A stretch of DNA of 64,000 bases from Limosilactobacillus secaliphilus (GTDB lineage: Bacteria > Bacillota > Bacilli > Lactobacillales > Lactobacillaceae), in contig NZ_JQBW01000004.1 in assembly GCF_001437055.1 (NCBI RefSeq), positions 186,001-250,000 on the forward strand. The letters are read 5' to 3'. Positions 1 through 10,060 of the stretch are shown here, piece by piece. Under the pieces are notes generated by a model that saw only the letters and a program-made list of their open reading frames with translations, made no database searches and was not told where the DNA came from. Position numbers and translations under genes: made by a program. Position 1 is the first letter of the stretch. Each line of letters opens with the position of its first letter.

Positions 1-434
1 TGTAAAACAGCTTCTTCTGAATCCATTGGCTTCAATGAGATCTGCTTAGTCCGGACAATCTTTAAGGAATCATCATTGTCGTTGGCGTTATCATCGCCTG
101 GAACAAATTCGATGTTCTTGTAGCCCTTTTCACGGGACTTGCGGTTCACACGGGTCTTGTATTTACGGATCTGGCGCTCTAATTTGTCGGTTACTAAGTC
201 AATGCTGGCATACATATCGTTGGATGTTTCTTCAGCTCTTAAAGTCAGGTATGGTAATGGAATGGTTACCTCGACTTTGAAGGTCTTGTTAGGGTAAACC
301 TTCAAGTTAACATGAGCGGTTGCCTCAACATTATCTTCAAAGAACTTCTCCAGCTTACTAATCCGCTTAGTGACGTAATTACGAATAGCGTCAGTTAAGT
401 CAACGTTTTCTCCACGAATATTGAATTTTAGCAT
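1..434 (-). CDS. hpf: Ribosome hibernation promoting factor, long form (3' end cut by window edge)
   Basis: The N-terminal 144 codons of an HPF/YfiA-family protein. The product binds the 30S subunit in stationary phase and, in the long form, dimerises 70S into inactive 100S ribosomes. Visible features are the start MLKFNIRGENVDLTDAIR, the S30AE pattern with K/R-rich helix 1 (YVTKRISKLEKFF), and a central acidic linker (GDDNANDND) followed by the start of the C-terminal dimerisation domain (KIVRTKQISLKPMDSEEA). The linker and second domain mark it as the long Firmicutes form. The ATG at 434-432 has an AAAGGAG site just upstream. It has its own promoter, separate from comFC. The C-terminus lies outside the window. 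Confidence 0.95.
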   Translation of the reverse strand, partial: MLKFNIRGENVDLTDAIRNYVTKRISKLEKFFEDNVEATAHVNLKVYPNKTFKVEVTIPLPYLTLRAEETSNDMYASIDLVTDKLERQIRKYKTRVNRKSREKGYKNIEFVPGDDNANDNDDSLKIVRTKQISLKPMDSEEAVL

Positions 435-512
435 TGTACTCTTCTCCTTTCAGTACAAGCGATTGGGCTTGCTCTGATATCAGAAGGACCACTCTTCTCA
501 TATCCTACCTTC

Positions 513-541
513 ATTATAAGGTAGTTTGGCTTAATAAACAA
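513..541 (-). promoter_or_regulatory. SigA-type promoter of hpf
   Basis: On the minus strand TTGTTT (541-536), a 17-base spacer and TATAAT (518-513) precede hpf, giving a leader of about 70 bases. The -10 lies inside a small inverted repeat (CTACCTT 505-511 with AAGGTAG 518-524), which could be a protein site or a stem at the 5' end of the RNA. Confidence 0.75.
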
Positions 542-570
542 TCATGACCAAGCTGTTCTTTGTGAACGTA

Positions 571-1242
571 TTAACCCGACAATGTCAGGGAAGACACACT
601 AGCCGCCCCGGCAGCTTTCAACAAAGTGGCGGCATGATAGAGGGTACGCCCCGTTGTGTAAATGTCATCAACGAGGAGAATGCGGCGATGATCCAGACTT
701 ACATCAGGTTGCAATTTAAACGGCTGTGGTGTCTGTAGGCGCTGTTCCCGGCTCTTAGCCGATTGGGGAACGCCTTTTTCTACCGCCCTTGTCAGCAACA
801 AGTGGCCATCGTAACCATCAATCAGTCCGGCAGTTTGGTTAAAGCCCCTCGTAGCCATCGTCTCCTGGGTGACTGGAATGGGAACCAGGTAATCATACTG
901 CTGGCGGTCAATAAAGCTTTGCATTTCGGCATGAAACACGGCCCGCAAGCGGTAATCGCCAACGAATTTATAACGGTGCATGAATTCCTTCATCGCCTGA
1001 TTGTAATGATACAGGCAACGATTATGGAGCACCCAGCCGTACTGATCTTGCCAGCGTCGGCATTCTGCACACAGGCCATTACCACTGCTACGGCCGCAAC
1101 AAGGGCAAAAGGGCCCCATATAATGCTGAAACTTTGCCCGGCACCGTTCACAAATCCGTGGTGGGGTCAGCGGCCCGAATAAAAACAGCTTGGCTATCGG
1201 TACCTGCCAATAGATGGGACGATTACAGAGCAGACATTTCAC
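571..1242 (-). CDS. comFC: ComFC-type phosphoribosyltransferase-fold competence protein
   Basis: Late competence protein of the ComFC/GntX family, thought to help process single-stranded DNA with ComFA during natural transformation. It is 223 aa with two N-terminal Cys pairs (CLLC; CERC; CPCC; CAEC) forming zinc knuckles in residues 3-60. The PRTase phosphate-binding loop is near the C-terminus (LLVDDIYTTGRT). The GTG start at 1242 lies inside the end of comFA (20-base overlap), so translation is probably coupled. Length and motifs are normal and the gene looks intact. Confidence 0.93.
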   Translation of the reverse strand: MKCLLCNRPIYWQVPIAKLFLFGPLTPPRICERCRAKFQHYMGPFCPCCGRSSGNGLCAECRRWQDQYGWVLHNRCLYHYNQAMKEFMHRYKFVGDYRLRAVFHAEMQSFIDRQQYDYLVPIPVTQETMATRGFNQTAGLIDGYDGHLLLTRAVEKGVPQSAKSREQRLQTPQPFKLQPDVSLDHRRILLVDDIYTTGRTLYHAATLLKAAGAASVSSLTLSG

Positions 1243-2563
1243 TGAGCAGCCGCCTCCCCTTAATATTCATCGTCCGAATTTCTTTTTGCGCCTGCCGAAT
1301 GGAACGTGAATACTCATTGATCCAAAAATGCACCTGGCCATTGGGGCATTTTGCCGATCGTCCTACTCGACCCGCTATCTGGACCAAGGCCGATGAAGAA
1401 AAGACCGGTTCATCCGCTCCCAGAACCCCGACATCGATTCCCGGAAAGGTCACACCCCGCTCCAAAATGGTCGTGGTTACTAAAAACAGGTATTGATGGT
1501 CGCGCATCGCCTGCACTTTCGTCAAACGGTCTGGGTCATTGGAATAGACAGTGGCAAACTTAACTGAATGAGGCAAAACTCTTTGCAGAATGTCCTTCAA
1601 TGGACCTAGATCACTAATCCGTGGCACAAACAGCAAAAAGCGTTGTTGTGAACGGCAACGGGTTTTTAACCAGAATAATAAATGGGCCGGCAAGCGTCCC
1701 TTATTAAGCATCGCCCGCCAGTGCCAGCACAAATGACAATGAATCTCCGGCAAGAGATGACCGTGGTAACGCAAGGGTAAGTAGCTGACCTGCAAATGCC
1801 CACGACGGACCGCTTCAAACAGTGTTTTTCCAGGTGTCGCCGTCATCAATAACAGGCCGCCAGTGGGTTTTAAAGCCTGCTTGGTCGCATAAAGCAGGGC
1901 TTTGTTGCTCGCATATGGGAAAGCATCCACCTCGTCCACAATGAGCAGATCAAAGGCATGGTAAAAGCGCAGCAACTGGTGGGTCGTGCAGATGGTTAAC
2001 TGCTTGTAGGAATAAGACTCCTTGGCACGACCATGAAGCAATGCAATGGGAACCCGGAAAGCGGCCGTGAAGCGAGGATACAGCTCTAAGCAAACGTCCA
2101 CCCGTGGTGAAGCAATCCCAACCCGTTCCTTTCTCTGCAGGGCCTGGGCCACCGTGGGAAAGATCATCTCCGTCTTGCCGGCACCGGTCACTGCCCATAA
2201 CAACCGGTGCTCATGGTTAGCCATACTGTGCTTGACTTCGCTTGCCACCCTCGTCTGTAAACTGGATAAGTGCCCCTGCCAAGCTAAGACATCCGCAGGC
2301 GGGTAAAATTGATTTGGCTCGGGGACATGATAAAATCGAGCTAAAGTCGATACCCGTCCAAGGTTCAAACACTTGGGGCAGTAATATTGATCATTGGGCA
2401 ACATTGCCTGTGCCCGACTAGTTCTTTGATCACAGCGCAAACAGTGCACCTGTGTCTTTTCAACGGTCATTGTCGGTGACACAACGACATTCGCAGGCTG
2501 TGCTTGATCTTGACCCCAACGATTGACCAGTTGCCTTCGCCCCGCTAATAATTTGGTGTCCAC
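1223..2563 (-). CDS. comFA: ComFA, DEAD-box-like ssDNA translocase of competence
   Basis: Superfamily-2 helicase-like ATPase that drives ssDNA import through the ComEC channel. An N-terminal four-Cys zinc site (CLRC ... CPKC, residues 40-65) is followed by Walker A (VTGAGKTEM), a DEVD Walker B (LLIVDEVDAFPY), motif III (LMTATPG) and the C-terminal helicase domain with QIAGRVGR. The ATG at 2569 touches the GGAGGG site with no spacing, while the GTG two codons later (2563) has six bases of spacing, so I use GTG (446 aa). The gene is divergent from the IMPACT-family gene and overlaps comFC. It is full length. Confidence 0.93.
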   Translation of the reverse strand: MDTKLLAGRRQLVNRWGQDQAQPANVVVSPTMTVEKTQVHCLRCDQRTSRAQAMLPNDQYYCPKCLNLGRVSTLARFYHVPEPNQFYPPADVLAWQGHLSSLQTRVASEVKHSMANHEHRLLWAVTGAGKTEMIFPTVAQALQRKERVGIASPRVDVCLELYPRFTAAFRVPIALLHGRAKESYSYKQLTICTTHQLLRFYHAFDLLIVDEVDAFPYASNKALLYATKQALKPTGGLLLMTATPGKTLFEAVRRGHLQVSYLPLRYHGHLLPEIHCHLCWHWRAMLNKGRLPAHLLFWLKTRCRSQQRFLLFVPRISDLGPLKDILQRVLPHSVKFATVYSNDPDRLTKVQAMRDHQYLFLVTTTILERGVTFPGIDVGVLGADEPVFSSSALVQIAGRVGRSAKCPNGQVHFWINEYSRSIRQAQKEIRTMNIKGRRLLSEMSAL

Positions 2564-2629
2564 GTTCATCCCTCCTATAATTTAAGAACGGAATTAAACG
2601 TGATTGACACTTTTTTGAAAGGAAATATT

Positions 2630-3277
2630 ATGGCTGCGGAAAATAATTTAACAATTCAAAAAAATTGCCAGTACGAATTAGTCATTAAAAAATCGCGTTT
2701 CATATGCTCGCTGTCCCGAATCAAGGACGAGGATGACGCCCAGCAATTCATCAGTCAGGTCCAAGCAGACAATCGCAAAGCCACCCATAACTGCTTCGCC
2801 TATCAGGTTGGAAAAGATGATCATATTCAACGTGAAAGTGATAACGGCGAACCCAGCGGCACTGCCGGCGTCCCCATCTTGCAAGCCCTGCAAATGGAAA
2901 AGCTGCACGACGTTTGTGCCGTCGTCACCCGTTACTTTGGCGGGATCAAATTAGGCGCCGGTGGTCTGATTCGTGCATACAGCAACGTCACCACTGACGC
3001 CATTCATCAGGCCGGCATTGTCAACCGTGTCCTGCAGCAGTTATTAACCATCACCGTCGATTATGCGGAACACGATGCTTTGACTTACTATCTCAAGCAG
3101 CATGACCTAGCAATCGATCATGAAGAATATGGGGTTAAGGTGGCCGTAACCATCTTTGTCGATCAGAACGAAAGCCAGGCCGTTCAAGATGCCTTAACCA
3201 ATCGTTTTAACGGTCGCCTAACCATCAAGGCTGCCGGGCAGCACATCCGTGAAGTGCCTGTAACAAATGCCAACTAA
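2630..3277 (+). CDS. YigZ/YvyE (IMPACT) family protein
   Basis: IMPACT/YigZ family, 215 aa from the ATG at 2630, which follows GAAAGG by seven bases; the frame also opens at a GTG 30 bases upstream without a ribosome site. The family signature ESDNGEPSGTAG (residues about 65-76) and the RYFGGIKLGAGGLIRAYS stretch are clear, followed by a ferredoxin-like C-terminal domain. The eukaryotic relative regulates translation through GCN2; the bacterial role is not established. Divergent from comFA, convergent with the ClC gene, with only four bases between the stop codons. Confidence 0.9.
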   Translation: MAAENNLTIQKNCQYELVIKKSRFICSLSRIKDEDDAQQFISQVQADNRKATHNCFAYQVGKDDHIQRESDNGEPSGTAGVPILQALQMEKLHDVCAVVTRYFGGIKLGAGGLIRAYSNVTTDAIHQAGIVNRVLQQLLTITVDYAEHDALTYYLKQHDLAIDHEEYGVKVAVTIFVDQNESQAVQDALTNRFNGRLTIKAAGQHIREVPVTNAN

Positions 3278-3281
3278 CAAA

Positions 3282-4490
3282 CTAATGACGACGAGTTGGC
3301 AGCTTGCTCACTAGTTGATTAGTCAACAACGCCGCCACCAGGATTACAGGCGTCAACTCAACTGGAACTAACAAGATGATCAGCAAACTGGCCAAAAGTG
3401 GTTTGCCTAAAATGACCGTTAAGCTGGTTGTCAAAACGATCACTGCATTGATACGAACATCTCCAGGCAAGAGCAATGCACACGCTACCCCAATGGCTAA
3501 GCTCGAGAAGATTGCCGGAAAAATAGTTCCGCCTCGCCATCCCATAGCAAAGCCCAAATTAGTAATGATCGCCTTGATCACTGCAACCATAATGAGGAAG
3601 GGTACTGTTAGCTTTAATGCTTCATGAGTAAAAGGTACAATCCGGAATTCGCCAGAAAAGAGAATGTCCCCGCTCAACCATGAACTGGCCGCAATTATTA
3701 AGCCAAAAATGCCTCCCTGCCAGATTCGATTGAGTTTGACATCAATCATTAATGCGGACCAGTTTGCTAGCCAGATAAATACTTTGCCAAAAACTAAACC
3801 GACCAGAATCGCCGGAATTGCTGTCCATAAGTTGGTCCATTGCCAGCTGATCAGATGGTGATGAATACCAAATACCCCTTCTTCTGGGAACAATTTGAAC
3901 ACTAATGCCGCTCCACTGATTCCGATAATTACCAATAAAACAACGCTAAGCAACCGTTGACGCTTACTTTCAAACAGTTGACTGAAAGTGGGCGCCTTTT
4001 TTAACTGCTGCTGGTCCATTTTTCTTAGCCAAATCCGTTTTGCTTGACCAGATGACAAGCAAAAACGCGCCCAACGGAGACGATCGCCCAGCCAATTGAT
4101 CATACTCCCCGTCAATACAGTCGTTGAAGCTTCAGGACCGATGCTGCCGCCAGCTGCAAGCACTAATAGTCCTAAAGCAAATGATTTCCACCAATGGTGA
4201 TAATTAAGGCGACCGTGAAGACGGAACTGCGTCAAGACCTCCTCAATCGTCAACGGGTAGTCGCCCAAGTGTTGGCTTAGAAAACCAATTAAAAAGCCAG
4301 CTGGAATACAAATAATAAATGGGTACCAGCAATTAAGACCACGACTTGAGCGGAGGTACTCGTGCCACACAAGATTAATGACCCAGTTCACAAGATTAAG
4401 ATAGGCCGCTGTTACCATACCAATGATGATGCTCCAGATTAATGCATAAATGATCATATTGATTTTACGAAAATAACAGTTTGTGCTCAT
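3282..4490 (-). CDS. ClC-family chloride channel/antiporter
   Basis: Polytopic membrane protein of about 402 aa from the ATG at 4490, which has AAAGGGG eight bases upstream; an upstream in-frame ATG at 4607 lies in the preceding terminator region and is unlikely. ClC signatures are GGSIGPEAS (a GREGP-type selectivity loop with Ile replacing the gating-type Glu region) and GWRGGTIFPAIF (the GxFxP-type loop). About ten hydrophobic segments are visible. It could be a Cl- or F- channel or a Cl-/H+ antiporter; I cannot tell which. It is preceded by the terminator of the upstream operon, so it is probably transcribed alone. Confidence 0.85.
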   Translation of the reverse strand: MSTNCYFRKINMIIYALIWSIIIGMVTAAYLNLVNWVINLVWHEYLRSSRGLNCWYPFIICIPAGFLIGFLSQHLGDYPLTIEEVLTQFRLHGRLNYHHWWKSFALGLLVLAAGGSIGPEASTTVLTGSMINWLGDRLRWARFCLSSGQAKRIWLRKMDQQQLKKAPTFSQLFESKRQRLLSVVLLVIIGISGAALVFKLFPEEGVFGIHHHLISWQWTNLWTAIPAILVGLVFGKVFIWLANWSALMIDVKLNRIWQGGIFGLIIAASSWLSGDILFSGEFRIVPFTHEALKLTVPFLIMVAVIKAIITNLGFAMGWRGGTIFPAIFSSLAIGVACALLLPGDVRINAVIVLTTSLTVILGKPLLASLLIILLVPVELTPVILVAALLTNQLVSKLPTRRH

Positions 4491-4586
4491 TTGTGAACCC
4501 CTTTTCGCCACTTTAAGCCATTTTGATGTCTCTTTAACCATTGCAGCCGTTTTTGTTTGTAAGTGATCATAACAATTTCTGATAAC

Positions 4587-4624
4587 GAAAAAAAGACCGC
4601 TCGGCATTTCCGAACGATTCTTTT
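4587..4624 (-). terminator. Intrinsic terminator after kimA and small membrane gene
   Basis: On the minus strand AAAGAATCGTTCGG pairs with CCGAGCGGTCTTT around a five-base loop and runs into seven T. It closes the kimA/small membrane protein operon just before the ClC gene. Confidence 0.85.
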
Positions 4625-4884
4625 TAACCTAAGATCCAACTGATAATGTTCAGTGTCAATAATAGTAAGCACAAACCCACTAATAACTTCACGGCGTGCC
4701 GCGTGCGAGCATCACCATCTTGATATTGTTGCCAATGCAAACCGACATAACCAGTCACCAATAGGCCACAGCCAATCAAGCCACATATGCCTGAGGTGAA
4801 GTGGTCATGTTGAATGCTAAAGGACGCTACAAACAGCCAACCTAAAACAAAGATTGACGACCAAAGAATTGTTTTTCGATCCAT
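4624..4884 (-). CDS. Small three-helix membrane protein, function unknown
   Basis: An 86-aa protein, nearly all hydrophobic, with three predicted membrane spans (residues about 7-24, 30-48 and 64-85) and a short charged loop (QYQDGDARTRHAVK). I do not recognise the family. It begins nine bases after kimA; the kimA stop codon overlaps its ribosome site (TAAAGG), so the two are likely translationally coupled. The position suggests an accessory or stability partner of the K+ importer, but that is inference from context only. Confidence 0.7.
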   Translation of the reverse strand: MDRKTILWSSIFVLGWLFVASFSIQHDHFTSGICGLIGCGLLVTGYVGLHWQQYQDGDARTRHAVKLLVGLCLLLLTLNIISWILG

Positions 4885-4893
4885 AGGCAGCCT

Positions 4894-6732
4894 TTATTCG
4901 TGCAGGTGGTAGTTATAACTAGAAACGACAATGTTCTGCCGTGAATTCAGCAACGACCGCAAACGCAGACTGGTCTGGTTGTGCAGAGCCAATTGCCATG
5001 GGTGCTTTGGAATAAACTGCGGTACTAAGACAGTCGTCGAGTAGTTGCGTGCCTCAGCCCGTTTAGCAATCACATCCACAAACCGCAACGTTGGGGTCGC
5101 AATGGACCGGTAAGACGAGTGGATATCAACAAAACGAACATCTGGATACTCAGCCTTAAATTCATTGGCTGTCTTGTGTTCCTTACCTGGGTTTTCATCA
5201 AAGGACACGTGCATGGCAATGACATAATCACCGATTGACCGGGCGTAATTAATGGCACCCTTAGTCACCCGGGTAACATTACCAACCAAGACAATCACCG
5301 TGGCCCCATCATAGTCGTGCAGCTGTACCTTCTGCTTTTGGGCAACCCGCAACTGCTGGCCAACCTTGATGTAGTGACTGTGAATCTTATAGAACATCCA
5401 CAGCAAGCATGGCATGATGATCAAGTATGGCCAAACGTTGTTGAAGTGCTGCCAGAACAGTGACAAAACCAAAGCCAAAGAAATCAGGGCACCAGTCAGG
5501 TTGATAAATGACTTACCAACCCACCAGCCTTGCCGTTCACGGAACCAGTGAATGATCATTGCGGACTGGGACAAAGTAAATGGTACGAACACACCAACCG
5601 CATACAGTGGAATCAGCATGTTGGTCTGACCATGGAAGATCAGAATCAAAATGATGGCACCAATGGCCAGTGAGATGATCCCGTTGGAGTAACCCAAGCG
5701 GTCACCACGGTCCATAAAGGCATGCGGCAGGAACTTATCCTTGGCCATGTTGTAAGCCAAAATTGGAAAGGCAGAGAAACCGGTGTTAGCAGCAACTGCC
5801 AGGATCATGGCCGTTGATAATTGCAACAGGTAGAAGCCTAAGCCACGGCCACCAAAAATGGAAGAACCGATTTGTGACAGGATCGTCCGTTCAGGATTTG
5901 GCCGAACACCGAGATAAAAGCCAAAGAAGATAATGGCAATGAAGAAGAAGGCCAAAATCCCACTCATGATTGCCAGAGTGGTAGCGGCGTTCTTTTCCTT
6001 CGGTTCGTTAAAGTTTGGTACAGCGTTGCTGACCGCTTCAACCCCAGTCAGTGATGATGAACCAGCTGAGAATGCCCGAACAAACAGGACAAAGGTCATG
6101 CCCGTTACTGGCGTCCCATAATCTGCCGGTGCGGCATAGTGGACCCGGCCGGTAGCAACATTGAATGCACCAACGGCAATCATTACGGTCATCATGATGA
6201 CGAAGAAGTAAACCGGAACGGTCAGGAAGTTGGCACTTTCACTCATGCCCCGCAAGTTCATAAACATGATCAACAGGACGATGATCACGGAAATCGGTAC
6301 TGAATAGTGATACAGGGCCGGAATAGCAGATGTGATCGCTTCAGTCCCGGACGTCGTTGATACGGCCACCGTCAGCATGTAATCAACCAACAGTGAACCA
6401 CCGGCGATCAAACCACCATTTTGCCCCCAGTTCTTAGTGGCAACAATGTAGGCACCACCACCACTTGGGTAAGCATGAATGATTTGTTGATACGATAAAG
6501 TGATGGCCAACAACAGTACCAACACAATACCGGCAATAGGAATTGAATACCACATTGCCAGGGCTGATAGAGTTACCAGCACACTGACGATTTGCTCTGG
6601 CCCGTATGCAACAGACGAAATAGCGTCTGATGACAGCATCGCCAGCGCTTTAAATTTTGTTAGATGAGTTTTGCCTTCATCCAGGGTCTTTAAAGGTTTC
6701 CCGATCAGGACCCGTTTAAGGTACCGCCACAT
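4894..6732 (-). CDS. kimA: KimA-type high-affinity K+ importer (APC superfamily)
   Basis: 612 aa, closely matching Bacillus subtilis KimA (YdaO) in length and motifs: the N-terminal LIGKPLKTLDEGKTHLTKFKA, LAMLSSDAISSVAYGPEQI, the GGGAYIVATKNWG loop and GGSLLVDYMLTVAVS. Twelve membrane segments are followed by a cytosolic universal-stress-like domain (residues about 475-612, VIVLVGNVTRVTKGAINYA). In Bacillus this is a proton-coupled K+ symporter inhibited by c-di-AMP. The same window encodes a DarA-type c-di-AMP receptor. Older annotation would call it an amino-acid permease. SD GAGGGGAG precedes the ATG. Confidence 0.88.
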   Translation of the reverse strand: MWRYLKRVLIGKPLKTLDEGKTHLTKFKALAMLSSDAISSVAYGPEQIVSVLVTLSALAMWYSIPIAGIVLVLLLAITLSYQQIIHAYPSGGGAYIVATKNWGQNGGLIAGGSLLVDYMLTVAVSTTSGTEAITSAIPALYHYSVPISVIIVLLIMFMNLRGMSESANFLTVPVYFFVIMMTVMIAVGAFNVATGRVHYAAPADYGTPVTGMTFVLFVRAFSAGSSSLTGVEAVSNAVPNFNEPKEKNAATTLAIMSGILAFFFIAIIFFGFYLGVRPNPERTILSQIGSSIFGGRGLGFYLLQLSTAMILAVAANTGFSAFPILAYNMAKDKFLPHAFMDRGDRLGYSNGIISLAIGAIILILIFHGQTNMLIPLYAVGVFVPFTLSQSAMIIHWFRERQGWWVGKSFINLTGALISLALVLSLFWQHFNNVWPYLIIMPCLLWMFYKIHSHYIKVGQQLRVAQKQKVQLHDYDGATVIVLVGNVTRVTKGAINYARSIGDYVIAMHVSFDENPGKEHKTANEFKAEYPDVRFVDIHSSYRSIATPTLRFVDVIAKRAEARNYSTTVLVPQFIPKHPWQLALHNQTSLRLRSLLNSRQNIVVSSYNYHLHE

Positions 6733-6795
6733 CTATCTCCCCTCCCAACTCAATGTTTTGGTAAGTTTGTGTACTTTAATTGAGATAACTAACTC

Positions 6796-6824
6796 ATATT
6801 ATAATTAATCAAATGCTTTTGCAA
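6796..6824 (-). promoter_or_regulatory. Promoter of kimA
   Basis: Minus strand TTGCAA (6824-6819), 17 bases, TAATAT (6801-6796). This leaves a leader of about 55 bases, too short for the c-di-AMP (ydaO-type) riboswitch that controls kimA in Bacillus. Confidence 0.6.
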
Positions 6825-6949
6825 CAAACGAAAACCAACTTTCATCTCAATTATCGCTATGATGATCTCAACCTGTGGCAACATAGATTGACGGCTGTCA
6901 CATAGGCAAACGTTAGTCAATTTTATCAAAATTATTTCCCAGGAAATTA

Positions 6950-6991
6950 AAAAGCGTGACCAAAACCATTCCAGGCTTTCGTCACGCTTTT
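6950..6991 (-). terminator. Terminator of groESL
   Basis: Inverted repeat AAAAGCGTGAC (6950-6960) / GTCACGCTTTT (6981-6991) with T-runs in both directions. It lies between groEL and the kimA promoter. Confidence 0.85.
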
Positions 6992-7034
6992 CATGTGGCC
7001 TTTTACAGCCGATTTTTTACTTAATGATGGGAGA

Positions 7035-8678
<1,644 letters not shown>

Positions 8679-8705
8679 TCACCTCATCTAATTGGAAATA
8701 TCGTT

Positions 8706-8990
8706 TTAGTCAAGCACAGCGACTAAATCTTTTTCGTGAACAACCAGGTACTTCTGCCCTTCGTATTCAACTTCATTGCCAGCGTACTTGTCAAAAAGAA
8801 CCTTGTCGCCCTTCTTAACACTAACTGGAACCTTAGTGCCGTTGTCTAACATCCGGCCTTCACCGACAGCGACAACTTCACCAGTCGTTGGCTTGTCCTT
8901 GGCATTAGAAGCTAAAACAATACCACCAACGGTTTGTTCTTCATTTTCTTGCGCCTTCAGAACAACGCGATCTCCTAATGGTTTTAACAC
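8706..8990 (-). CDS. groS: 10 kDa co-chaperonin GroES
   Basis: 94 aa: [25 protein letters not shown] with the mobile loop, and a C-terminal KDLVAVLD. The start codon is GTG (8990-8988) behind GGAGGG. It caps the GroEL ring and is first in the operon, downstream of the CIRCE operator. Confidence 0.99.
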   Translation of the reverse strand: MLKPLGDRVVLKAQENEEQTVGGIVLASNAKDKPTTGEVVAVGEGRMLDNGTKVPVSVKKGDKVLFDKYAGNEVEYEGQKYLVVHEKDLVAVLD

Positions 8991-9023
8991 GTTAATCCCT
9001 CCATCATTGCTTAATTATTTTCA

Positions 9024-9073
9024 TTAGCACTCACCTTAGTGAGGTGTTAGCACTCAGACATCCCAAGTGCTAA
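9024..9073 (-). promoter_or_regulatory. CIRCE operator (HrcA binding), with an extra half-site
   Basis: TTAGCACTC (9047-9055), nine bases, then AAGTGCTAA (9065-9073): one mismatch from the canonical CIRCE. A second exact TTAGCACTC lies at 9024-9032, but its would-be partner (9042-9050) matches only about five of nine bases. The main element sits just downstream of the predicted transcription start. HrcA is not encoded in this window. Confidence 0.95.
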
Positions 9074-9084
9074 TTACATTGTCT

Positions 9085-9112
9085 ACTATACCATTATGCA
9101 GGAGAATTGCAA
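9085..9112 (-). promoter_or_regulatory. Promoter of groESL
   Basis: Minus strand TTGCAA (9112-9107), 16 bases, TATAGT (9090-9085). The predicted start falls at about 9078, so CIRCE covers the first transcribed bases. Confidence 0.75.
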
Positions 9113-9181
9113 CCAATTAGTTTGACTAATTTTGACTTTTACCAGTTATCCGCCGTGTCCTGCTCTTGGTCGTGATTAAAG

Positions 9182-9220
9182 AAAAACACGCGGTCGCACC
9201 AATCAGGGTCAACCACGTGT
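9182..9220 (-). terminator. Terminator of rex
   Basis: ACACGCGGT (9186-9194) pairs with ACCACGTGT (9212-9220) allowing one G-U; on the minus strand it ends in five T. Confidence 0.75.
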
Positions 9221-9235
9221 ATTCTATTTATTCAA

Positions 9236-9892
9236 CTATTTTTCCTGCTCGTCCTTGGCGTTTAACCGGTTGCTTTCGATGAAGTAAGTCAAGGTTTGCA
9301 GTTCATTCGTCATATCAATATTTTGCACTTGCACATCCTTTGGCACCGACAGCCGCACCGGTGAGAAGTTCAAAATACCATGTACGCCAGCGGAAATCAG
9401 CTGGTCCGTGACCTTCTGTGCTTGTGAAGCCGGCACCGTTAAGATGACAATGTCGATTTGCTGGTCCTTAATCTGTTCCACCAGTTCATCGGCTGGGTAT
9501 ACCGGAATGCCACTCTTGATGGTATTAGCCAGTTCCTTCTTTGGGTCAAAGGCGGCACTGATCCGCAGATTGGTGTTCTGGTGGAAGTTGTAGTTCATTA
9601 GGGCGCTGCCCAGACTCCCAACACCAACCAGTGCCACACTGGTCAGCTTGTCCTGGTTTAAGATTCCTCGGAAGAACTTCAGGAGGTTCTCGACGTCGTA
9701 GCCATAACCCCGCTTGCCGAGTTCACCAAAATAGGAAAAGTCCCGTCGGATAGTTGCCGAATCGACCTGTACGGCTTTAGACAATTCAGTAGATGAAACA
9801 CGCTTTTTATTCGCATTGAGCAGAACGTTTAGGTAACGATAATATACCGGTAGCCGCCTAGCCGTTGCCCGCGGAATTTTTCGATTGGCCAC
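9236..9892 (-). CDS. rex: Redox-sensing transcriptional repressor Rex
   Basis: Winged-helix N-terminal domain (residues 1-80, with [21 protein letters not shown], the family DNA-contact signature) and a Rossmann NAD(H)-binding domain ([16 protein letters not shown]). Rex represses fermentation and respiration genes until NADH rises. The ATG at 9907 lies inside the ribosome-site sequence, while GTG at 9892 has GGAGG eight bases upstream and gives the usual MANRKIP start (218 aa). A Rex-type palindrome lies just upstream (autoregulation) and three more precede adhE in this window. Confidence 0.95.
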   Translation of the reverse strand: MANRKIPRATARRLPVYYRYLNVLLNANKKRVSSTELSKAVQVDSATIRRDFSYFGELGKRGYGYDVENLLKFFRGILNQDKLTSVALVGVGSLGSALMNYNFHQNTNLRISAAFDPKKELANTIKSGIPVYPADELVEQIKDQQIDIVILTVPASQAQKVTDQLISAGVHGILNFSPVRLSVPKDVQVQNIDMTNELQTLTYFIESNRLNAKDEQEK

Positions 9893-9919
9893 AACCATTT
9901 CCTCCATTCGTCAATTAGC

Positions 9920-9968
9920 TTGTGAAATAATCCACTAATTATTTTAGCACTTTCACTAACTTTGTGAA
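9920..9968. promoter_or_regulatory. Rex-type operator(s) between rex and the ABC-F gene
   Basis: TTGTGAAATAATCCACTA (9920-9937) fits the Rex consensus TTGTGAA-N4-TTCACAA with changes in the right arm. A second palindrome, TTCACTAACTTTGTGAA (9952-9968), has outward-facing half-sites TTCAC/GTGAA. They lie in the 145-base divergent region between rex and the ABC-F gene, consistent with autoregulation and possible Rex control of the neighbour. Confidence 0.65.
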
Positions 9969-10027
9969 GCACCAGTTTTACCTAAAATATGCTAAAATCA
10001 GTTTGTTACTACAAATAAAGGATTTTG

Positions 10028-10060
10028 ATGAATAAAAATGCTCTTATTGCAAACCAATAA
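10028..10060 (+). CDS. Possible 10-aa peptide ORF overlapping the ABC-F start
   Basis: ATG at 10028 opens an ORF (MNKNALIANQ, stop 10058-10060) that overlaps the first codons of the ABC-F gene in another frame. AAAGGA (10017-10022) is five bases from this ATG but fifteen from the ABC-F ATG at 10038. The ribosome site therefore seems placed for the short ORF. It may be a coincidence of spacing, or a translational coupling device. Confidence 0.35.
   Translation: MNKNALIANQ

Noticed and set aside
6733-6949. c-di-AMP (ydaO-type) riboswitch upstream of kimA
   Set aside because: The predicted promoter leaves only about 55 bases of leader and no conserved purine-rich core is seen.
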